From JBGTCD01 sp041749015 (lineage in GTDB: Bacteria > Bacteroidota > Bacteroidia > Cytophagales > Cyclobacteriaceae): DNA of 21,408 nucleotides. A model generated the notes under the pieces. That model was not told the origin of the DNA and did not search any database. It was given only the letters and a program-made list of their open reading frames with translations. Position numbers and translations under genes: made by a program. The number at the start of each line of letters is the position of its first letter. Position 1 is the first letter of the stretch. The stretch is from NCBI GenBank assembly GCA_041749015.1, contig JBGTCD010000135.1, positions 1 to 21,408 on the forward strand, in the 5' to 3' direction. This document shows positions 15,916 through 21,408 of the stretch, piece by piece.

Positions 15916-18307
15916 GTTTCCCGCCCTGAATTATAGCCTGTATTCTCTCAAGGGTCTTCTTCTCTCCGGTAAGGGAGAGGAAGGCTTCACGTTCGAGGTC
16001 GAGCAGATACTGTTCGGTCACCTCCTGTGGTGCAGAAAGGTCCCCGCCACACATGACGTTAGCGATCTTATGGGCTATTTTCTGGTCATGGTCAGAGATA
16101 TAATTTCCCATTCTCATGCCTTGTACACCCGCCATAAACAAGGCCATGCCTGCCCTACCTTGGACCTTAATATTGCTGGCCTGGGTAGGTTGCACATAGC
16201 CTCTGTCAGCAAGTTCTATGGCAGTGGCTTTGGCATCTGCTATCTGGCGGTCGATATTAACCGTGATCTTGTCCTGAGGACGGATAATATTCATATCCCT
16301 GGCCTCGTGTGCAGAGGTGGCTACCTTGGCAGTAGCGATATTCATAAAGGCATTCTGCAAAGCATTGAATTCTACATCACCTTCTTCGGCAGCATCAGAT
16401 ACCCGTTTGGCAAACTCCTTGGTACCGCCCCCTCCGGGAATCAAACCTACTCCTACCTCCACAAGACCAATGTAGGTCTCGGCAGCAGCCTGTATGACAT
16501 CAGCATGCAATGACAATTCGCAACCACCCCCAAGGGTAAGCCCATGCGGGGCTACCACCACCGGGATGGAAGAATATCTGGCCCGCATCATGGTATTTTG
16601 GAAATGCCTGATCATAAAGTCGATCTCATCATACTCCTGCTCAATAGCATACATAAACACCATGCCCAGATTGGCTCCTGCTGAAAACTGGGCCCCTTGA
16701 TTACCAATTACAAGCCCCCTGTAATCTGATTCAGCAAGGTCGATGGCCTTATTGATCCCCTCGACTACCTCGCCTCCCAGGGTATTCATCTTGGTATGAA
16801 ACTCTACATTTAGGATGCCATCACCAAGATCGAAAATGGTAGATCCTGCATTAGTCCAGACTACATTATTTTTTCTGAGGTTGTCCAATACTACCAGCCC
16901 TTCAGTGCCCGGGATGGTCTTGTAAGATTTAGAGGGTATATCATAATATTTACGAATGCCATCCTCAACTTTATAAAATGAGGACGCCCCCGATTCAAGC
17001 ATTTCATGAACCCATTTATTGGATTTATAGCCTGCCTCTTCCATTTTTTCAATGGTCTTTTTCACATCCACCAGGTCCCACGTTTCGAAGGGCCCTACCT
17101 CCCAACCGAAACCAGCACAAACGGCATCATCTATTTTATACAGCTCATCGGCTATTTCCGGAATACGGTTGGAGACATACTGGAAGAGTGCGTAAAAGGA
17201 ATCCCTGTAAAATTCCCCGGCCTTATCCTTACCACCCAATAGCACTTTGAATCGTTCCTTTACATTTTCAATAGGTTTGGTTTGCTCAAGTATCGCAAAC
17301 TTGGCTTTTTGCTTTGGCTCGTATTCAAAGGTCTTTAGATTAAGTGTGAGGATCTCCGTTTCCCCCTTTTTATTTTTAGTCTTTTTGTAAAATCCCTGAC
17401 CGGTCTTGTCGCCCAGCCATTTATTATCGATGAGCTTGCCTATTTCCTCAGGCAATTTGAATGTATCCCTTGACTCGTCATCCGGAAGGCTTTCATATAA
17501 ATTATCCGATACTTTTACCAGGGTGTCAAGCCCTACTACATCTGAAGTTCTGAATGTCGCAGACTTGGGCCTGCCAATGACCGGGCCGGTCAGTTTGTCG
17601 ATCTCATCAATATTCATATCCAGTTTTTGCATGGACTCCACCACTTTGAGAATAGCAAAAATCCCCACCCTGTTGGCAATAAAGGCGGGCGTATCCTTAC
17701 AAAGCACGGTGGTTTTCCCCAGATACAGGTCGCCATAATGCATCAGAAAGTCAACTATTTTAGGATCAGTTTTGGGTGTTGGAATGATCTCAAGAAGCTT
17801 CAGATACCTTGGTGGATTAAAGAAATGGGTCCCACAAAAATGCTTTTGAAAATCCTCACTTCTGCCATCCAGCATTAAGTGAATTGGGATTCCGGAGGTG
17901 TTGGAGGTAATCAGGGTTCCTGGTTTACGGTGTTCTTCGACCTGATCAAATACTTTTTTCTTGATGCCCAGATTTTCAATAACTACCTCAATAGTCCAGT
18001 CGCAATCTTTAATGCCTTCCATATCATCCTCAAAGTTTCCAAGGGAGATCAGGTTCGCAAAATCTTTGTGGTACAATGGGGCGGGTTTTGATTTGACTGC
18101 CTGGTCGAAGGCCTCATTGACAATTTTATTTCTAAACCTGGGGCTATCTTCTTTTAAGCCGGCCTTCTTATCCTCTTCAGTATATTCTCTCGGGACAATA
18201 TCCAGCAGCAATACTTCTACGCCTATATTCGCAAAATGGCAAGCGATCCTGGAGCCCATCACTCCTGAACCCAGCACAGCTACTTTTTTAATTACTCTAT
18301 TATTCAT
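15902..18307 (-). CDS. fadN: Bifunctional 3-hydroxyacyl-CoA dehydrogenase / enoyl-CoA hydratase (FadN type)
   Basis: This 801-residue enzyme catalyses two middle steps of beta-oxidation, hydration of enoyl-CoA and NAD-dependent oxidation of 3-hydroxyacyl-CoA. The dehydrogenase part comes first: the Rossmann motif VAVLGSGVMGSRIA (9-22), then GTHFFNPPRYLKLLEI with the catalytic-type His, and the 3HCDH C-terminal domain to about 420. The hydratase/crotonase domain lies at about 480-700, with oxyanion segment FSAGAN (541-546) and catalytic-position Glu597 (GGGCE) and Glu617 (EVGVGLIPGGGG). Dehydrogenase before hydratase is the FadN order, opposite to E. coli FadB. Its start is 1 nt after the marR stop, so the two are translationally close and co-transcribed. 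The C-terminus ends GGKPLRN as in relatives, so the insertion just downstream did not damage it. Confidence 0.93.
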   Translation of the reverse strand: MNNRVIKKVAVLGSGVMGSRIACHFANIGVEVLLLDIVPREYTEEDKKAGLKEDSPRFRNKIVNEAFDQAVKSKPAPLYHKDFANLISLGNFEDDMEGIKDCDWTIEVVIENLGIKKKVFDQVEEHRKPGTLITSNTSGIPIHLMLDGRSEDFQKHFCGTHFFNPPRYLKLLEIIPTPKTDPKIVDFLMHYGDLYLGKTTVLCKDTPAFIANRVGIFAILKVVESMQKLDMNIDEIDKLTGPVIGRPKSATFRTSDVVGLDTLVKVSDNLYESLPDDESRDTFKLPEEIGKLIDNKWLGDKTGQGFYKKTKNKKGETEILTLNLKTFEYEPKQKAKFAILEQTKPIENVKERFKVLLGGKDKAGEFYRDSFYALFQYVSNRIPEIADELYKIDDAVCAGFGWEVGPFETWDLVDVKKTIEKMEEAGYKSNKWVHEMLESGASSFYKVEDGIRKYYDIPSKSYKTIPGTEGLVVLDNLRKNNVVWTNAGSTIFDLGDGILNVEFHTKMNTLGGEVVEGINKAIDLAESDYRGLVIGNQGAQFSAGANLGMVFMYAIEQEYDEIDFMIRHFQNTMMRARYSSIPVVVAPHGLTLGGGCELSLHADVIQAAAETYIGLVEVGVGLIPGGGGTKEFAKRVSDAAEEGDVEFNALQNAFMNIATAKVATSAHEARDMNIIRPQDKITVNIDRQIADAKATAIELADRGYVQPTQASNIKVQGRAGMALFMAGVQGMRMGNYISDHDQKIAHKIANVMCGGDLSAPQEVTEQYLLDLEREAFLSLTGEKKTLERIQAIIQGGKPLRN

Positions 18308-18308
18308 T

Positions 18309-18776
18309 TTATGTAGGAATTTTAGCGGTTTTAGAATTCAATTCAAATATTTTGTCTAGTTCGATGTCCTTGATAATTTTTTTGGTGACATCCAGAAAAG
18401 CCTGCAACTTTTCACTCGGTATTTCTTCCTCAATATAATTATTAAAGGCCAAAACTGTATTCCGGGATACTTCCCTTTTTTCTCGGCCCTTCTCTGTGAG
18501 GAAAATTCTAATGGATCGTCTGTCTGTGAGATCAGGCTTCCGGCAAATCAGCCCCTTCTCCTCCATAGATTTCAGCATTCGGGTGAGACTCCGGGATTCC
18601 ATACCCATAAGCGGGGCTATCTTAGTAGCAGGGGTGCCTTCTTTACTATCAATGTTAAGCAACACATAACCAATGGAAGTGGTAATCTGGTGCTTTACAG
18701 CCTGTTGGTTGTACATTCTGTAAATAGCGTGCCAGGCCACTTTAATATTATAATCAATGGTATCCTCTCGCCTCAT
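18309..18776 (-). CDS. MarR-family transcriptional regulator, likely controller of the fad operon
   Basis: From the ATG at 18776 this encodes 155 residues; an upstream TTG at 18785 is less likely. The MarR winged helix is clear: TTSIGYVLLNIDSKEGTPATKIAPLMGMESRSLTRMLKSMEEKGLICRKPDLTDRRSIRIFLTEKGRE, with the DxRS wing motif (TDRRS). The N- and C-terminal helices would form the dimer interface. It is the first gene of the beta-oxidation operon, one base from fadN. By analogy with other fatty-acid operons whose repressor binds acyl-CoA, it probably represses the operon until long-chain acyl-CoA or another lipid signal appears. The ligand is inferred. A 12-bp palindrome 26 bp upstream is its likely autoregulatory site. 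Confidence 0.92.
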   Translation of the reverse strand: MRREDTIDYNIKVAWHAIYRMYNQQAVKHQITTSIGYVLLNIDSKEGTPATKIAPLMGMESRSLTRMLKSMEEKGLICRKPDLTDRRSIRIFLTEKGREKREVSRNTVLAFNNYIEEEIPSEKLQAFLDVTKKIIKDIELDKIFELNSKTAKIPT

Positions 18777-18801
18777 AGTTAACAAAAATACAAAAATTTG
18801 T

Positions 18802-18813
18802 TATGCATGCATA
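18802..18813. promoter_or_regulatory. 12-bp perfect palindrome upstream of marR, candidate operator
   Basis: TATGCATGCATA is a perfect 12-bp palindrome centred about 32 bp upstream of the marR start codon, inside the A/T-rich leader of the marR-fadN-fadA-fadE operon. MarR proteins usually bind palindromes of 12-20 bp over their own promoter, so position and symmetry fit autoregulation. I could not place a convincing promoter with both -33 and -7 elements around it. Confidence 0.45.
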
Positions 18814-18858
18814 CTATTATACGAAAAAAATTTTTCCCAGTTGGGGATAAAGAAAATT

Positions 18859-19233
18859 TTATCGCTTTAAAAATTTGTAGGATTGGCTGGTACGCGCATT
18901 TTGGCTGCGGACGGCAAGCAGGTAATACCCAGGGGTGAGATTATCAATATTAATTCGAAGCTCAGAACCAGATACTTGTTCGATTGAAACATCTATTTTA
19001 TTCCCAATAATGTTAAAAATTTCTACAGCAGTTCGGTCGATGCTACCGCTTGAAACCGTCACATTTAAAATTTCCGTGGCCGGGTTGGGATAAAAATTAA
19101 TCTTTAAGAAATCCGAATCTAATGAACTGGAAAAAACAGAACCTCCCTGATTAGTACTTTGGCTAAAACCCATAGTTAGACCAACCCCCAGCAGAAGGGC
19201 AGTTGCAATCCATATGGTTCTTAGGGCGCGCAT
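18859..19233 (-). CDS. Small secreted protein consisting of signal peptide, short linker and T9SS type A sorting domain
   Basis: This protein has only 124 residues. Residues 1-24 form a signal peptide (IWIATALLLGVGLTMGFSQ). Residues 25-44 are a low-complexity Ser/Asn/Gly linker. Residues 45-124 are a complete T9SS type A sorting domain, with the opening INFYPNPATEILNVTV, central EIFNIIGNKIDV and closing INIDNLTPGYYLLAVRS to YKFLKR. No passenger domain is present, so what is exported is essentially the sorting domain itself. It is a lone gene with about 110 bp of A/T-rich sequence upstream. Its function is unknown. It could be a decoy or regulator of T9SS, a structural part, or a remnant of a larger protein whose passenger was deleted. 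The reading frame is intact and begins with a proper signal peptide, which argues against simple decay. Confidence 0.85.
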   Translation of the reverse strand: MRALRTIWIATALLLGVGLTMGFSQSTNQGGSVFSSSLDSDFLKINFYPNPATEILNVTVSSGSIDRTAVEIFNIIGNKIDVSIEQVSGSELRINIDNLTPGYYLLAVRSQNARTSQSYKFLKR

Positions 19234-19345
19234 TGTTTTGGTTATATCACAAATTCTATTCCTGAATGTGAAGATATATAATATATTTTATAATTAAACG
19301 TTAGGTAACCTTTTTGTAAAAACGATTCTCCAGATTAAAGGTTCC

Positions 19346-19999
19346 TTACCGGACTACATATTGGTTGACAAGGGGAAGCAAACCATTGAGAATCATTGAA
19401 ATCCCAATAGATAAAACGATAAATCCCATCATCCTTGAGAGGGCCGACATGCCACCTTTGCCTAGTACCCTATTGATCTTATCGGAAGACCTGAGAATGA
19501 TGTAGCATATTCCTGCCAGGATCACTACGGACAAAACAGTATACACATATTCTGAGATGCCTGCTGCCTCATTGAAAAACCCGATGATCAAAGCTATGGA
19601 TCCGGGCCCTGAAAGAATGGGCATGGCCATTGGGGTAAATGAAATGTCATCTTTATCGATACCCTCCTTCCGCACATCCTTGTCGATCCGTTTTCCCTTA
19701 TGGGCATCAGGCCGCAGCAGTCCAAAGCCGGTACTACAGATTAGCAACCCACCTGCAATACGAATGTCTTCTATTCTGATTCCAAAAAAATTAAGGATAA
19801 ATTTTCCGGCGAAAAAAAAAGTGATCAATATGGCCATGAAATAAATCACCGTCTTAAGTGCTTGTCTGTTTCTGGTCTTTTTATCCAGATCAGCCGTAAG
19901 GGATAAAAATACAGGAATCGCCCCAAAAGGGTTGACCACAGAGAATAATGCTGAAAAGGTTGCTAGAAAAGTTGCCAATACCGAATATATTTTTTGCAA
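19346..19999 (-). CDS. MarC-family integral membrane protein
   Basis: This protein has 217 residues with six hydrophobic helices at about 5-28, 48-68, 80-100, 127-148, 150-170 and 185-208. The N-terminal LFSVVNPFGAIPVFLSLT and the later MPILSGPGSIALIIG are the two inverted-repeat hairpin motifs of the MarC/UPF0056 family. Despite the name, MarC has no proven role in multiple antibiotic resistance, and its transport substrate is unsettled. The apparent start is a TTG at 19999; the frame stays open for about 23 further codons upstream without an ATG, so the exact N-terminus is uncertain. It is divergent from the GhrA-like gene with a 188-bp gap in which I see no clear promoter. Confidence 0.88.
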   Translation of the reverse strand: MQKIYSVLATFLATFSALFSVVNPFGAIPVFLSLTADLDKKTRNRQALKTVIYFMAILITFFFAGKFILNFFGIRIEDIRIAGGLLICSTGFGLLRPDAHKGKRIDKDVRKEGIDKDDISFTPMAMPILSGPGSIALIIGFFNEAAGISEYVYTVLSVVILAGICYIILRSSDKINRVLGKGGMSALSRMMGFIVLSIGISMILNGLLPLVNQYVVR

Positions 20000-20187
20000 A
20001 TCTCGTAAAGAATAGAAGCAGTCCCAAGGGTACCGGTTGATTATTTTGGAAGAAAATTTTAAGGTTTTTTAACGATGAACCGTAATCCAACCATAAAAAA
20101 ATATTTCAAATAACCGGCATTAACTTTAAAAGGGGCATTTTATTTGCAGGATTCAGCCAAGAAACCTATACTATAAATAACTCAACC

Positions 20188-21117
20188 ATGGCCCTTTGTA
20201 TTATCAGCCCTAATCGCGACCCAAAACCCTGGATTCAAGCCTTCCAAAAGCTTGCTCCAGATTTAGATGTAAGGGTATGGCCAGATGATCAGCCTAGGGA
20301 AGCAGTAAAATTTACCCTGGTATGGAAGCACCCAAAGGGCATATTCTCTGAATTCCCTAATCTCAAAGCCATTTGTTCTATGGGTGCCGGGGTCGACCAC
20401 CTGTTTGCCGACCCTACCCTACCCGAATCAGTTCCAATGGCCAGAATTGTAGATGAAAATCTCCTTGAGGATATGTGGGAACATACTCTGGCCCTGGTCT
20501 TGAGCCACCTCAGGAGATTGGAAATCTATAAAGACTATCAAAAAAAGAGCCATTGGGAACCCGTCCCTTATGGTTCGGTTAGGGAAACTCATATTGGCAT
20601 CATGGGGTTAGGACAATTAGGCAGCGGTGTGGCAAAAAAATTAGCAGCATTTGGATTTACAGTATCAGGATGGTCAGCCAGCGAAAAAAACATTCCCGGT
20701 GTTAAGTCTTTCGTAGGTGATGCTGAACTGGAAGACTTCCTTGGCACTCCTGATTTTTTGATTTGCCTTTTGCCTCTAACCAAAGCCACAGAGGGCATCA
20801 TGAATAAGAACCTTTTCCGTAAAGTGAAGAAAGGCGGAGTTGTCATCAACTTAGCCAGGGGCCCGCTCATGAAAGAAGAGGACCTCATACCGGCTCTTGA
20901 CTCCAAACATTTGGCCCATGCCTATCTGGATGTATTTGTTAAAGAGCCCCTGCCCAAAGACCACCCATTCTGGGGGCATCCAAAGATTAGCATCACCCCG
21001 CACGTGGCAAGCATCAGTGATCCTACATCAGTTGCCCGGCAGGTGGTTGAAAATTATCAAAGGGCCACCACAGGTAAACCCTTAAAAAATAAAGTAGACT
21101 TTGCCAGAGGGTATTAA
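20188..21117 (+). CDS. ghrA: Glyoxylate/hydroxypyruvate reductase A-like D-2-hydroxyacid dehydrogenase
   Basis: This 309-residue cytoplasmic enzyme is of the D-isomer-specific 2-hydroxyacid dehydrogenase family and reduces glyoxylate to glycolate or hydroxypyruvate to glycerate with NAD(P)H. The Rossmann motif is GLGQLGSG (140-147). The catalytic triad is visible as Arg224 (NLARGP), Glu253 (FVKEPLP) and His272 (ITPHVAS). The GhrA-type features LVWKHP (with Trp46), SMGAGVDHLF and the short EDMWEHTLALVLSHLRRL dimerisation segment distinguish it from phosphoglycerate and lactate dehydrogenases. After the second strand the residues are GWSASEK, where Ser suggests NADPH preference. It is a single gene on the plus strand, with no obvious link to its neighbours. 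Confidence 0.9.
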   Translation: MALCIISPNRDPKPWIQAFQKLAPDLDVRVWPDDQPREAVKFTLVWKHPKGIFSEFPNLKAICSMGAGVDHLFADPTLPESVPMARIVDENLLEDMWEHTLALVLSHLRRLEIYKDYQKKSHWEPVPYGSVRETHIGIMGLGQLGSGVAKKLAAFGFTVSGWSASEKNIPGVKSFVGDAELEDFLGTPDFLICLLPLTKATEGIMNKNLFRKVKKGGVVINLARGPLMKEEDLIPALDSKHLAHAYLDVFVKEPLPKDHPFWGHPKISITPHVASISDPTSVARQVVENYQRATTGKPLKNKVDFARGY

Positions 21118-21408
21118 GCAATTTGAAAATTAGGTCAAGGTTTATGATATGTTGGTGTAAAGTGTTTCCCTTTCGGCCCTTGAGGAAATTAAATCAAGAA
21201 GTCGAAAAGTCAATTTTATTATTCTTTTTTGCTTGCCCAAAAAAGAACCAAAAAAGAACACCACGTCCAATGACGTTCCTCCACGCTAAACACGCGCCCT
21301 CCCTGCAGGAATCTGTCTTTATAGTCTGTAAATCCGATAATTGAAAATGATAGAAATGAGCTTCAGTCAGAAAGGTTCTACCCAGAGAGACAGCTTCAAA
21401 GACTTGCC
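21118..21408. repeat. Gene-free 3' region with possible interspersed repeat
   Basis: No convincing gene is seen here. The minus strand has an open frame from the right edge to a TGA at 21194-21196, about 70 codons. Its end reads RGVLFWFFFGQAKKN, a C-terminal pattern that I associate with spurious ORFs read through interspersed repeats in Bacteroidota. The opposite strand also has a 73-codon frame, with no recognisable domain. The core at about 21220-21310 mixes A-rich runs (two CAAAAAAGAA-type units at about 21239-21258) with a GC-rich segment, unlike a normal coding region. Whether it is a repeat family, a small RNA or a gene end cut by the window cannot be decided here. Confidence 0.35.

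Noticed and set aside
18783..18790. TATTTTTG on the minus strand upstream of marR, matching TAnnTTTG
   Set aside because: It lies only a few bases before the ATG and lacks a -33 TTG at 19-21 nt; in such A/T-rich sequence the match is easily chance.
19307..19343. Inverted repeat AACCTTT/AAAGGTT just downstream of the marC stop as a possible terminator
   Set aside because: The arms are short, the loop is 23 nt and no T-run follows on the minus strand.
21123..21344. 73-codon plus-strand reading frame after ghrA as a gene
   Set aside because: No recognisable domain, unusual composition rich in Lys/Arg and Phe runs, and it overlaps an equally open frame on the other strand; more consistent with a repeat.

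Overview
The window reads as chromosomal DNA of a member of the Bacteroidota, most likely a Cytophagales-type marine or soil bacterium. The evidence is protein content: two proteins end in type IX secretion (T9SS) type A sorting domains, there is a carboxypeptidase-regulatory/DUF5686 outer-membrane protein, a NagB-PIG-L fusion, a LytTR response regulator, and one promoter matching the Bacteroidota consensus (TTG, about 20 nt, TAnnTTTG). Most genes lie on the minus strand. I see no tRNA, rRNA, CRISPR array, integrase or transposase.

Left part (1-6254). A 5'-truncated FecCD-type siderophore/cobalamin permease remnant runs off the left edge. Next come a PfkB-family (adenosine-kinase-like) kinase and a divergent DeoR-type phosphosugar-responsive regulator. 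Then there is a two-gene minus-strand unit: a fusion of glucosamine-6-phosphate deaminase with a PIG-L/LmbE deacetylase, followed 37 nt later by a secreted T9SS phosphodiester glycosidase of the NAGPA family. This suggests (inference) a locus that trims amino-sugar phosphodiesters outside the cell and channels the amino sugar into glycolysis.

Middle part (6493-12399). A six-segment K+ channel gene converges on, and overlaps by 4 bp, a small NADP-binding reductase. The reductase is divergent from an HxlR-type regulator with a conserved Cys; the shared intergenic region holds a promoter and two perfect inverted repeats. Then, on the minus strand, a LytTR response regulator is followed by the DUF5686 outer-membrane protein and a sterol-desaturase/fatty-acid-hydroxylase-type membrane enzyme.

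Right part (12425-21408). A complete beta-oxidation operon is transcribed on the minus strand: marR, fadN (hydroxyacyl-CoA dehydrogenase/enoyl-CoA hydratase), fadA (thiolase), fadE (acyl-CoA dehydrogenase), ending at a good intrinsic terminator. The order is that of Bacillus fadNAE. Between fadN and fadA sits an A/T-rich insert: a four-helix-bundle (S23/IVP) gene framed by tandem 7-bp repeats with a CTAA core in opposite orientations. This is the most unusual structure in the window. Beyond the operon lie a tiny secreted protein that is little more than a signal peptide plus a T9SS sorting domain, a MarC-family membrane protein, and a GhrA-like glyoxylate/hydroxypyruvate reductase. The last 290 bp hold no convincing gene but resemble an interspersed repeat.
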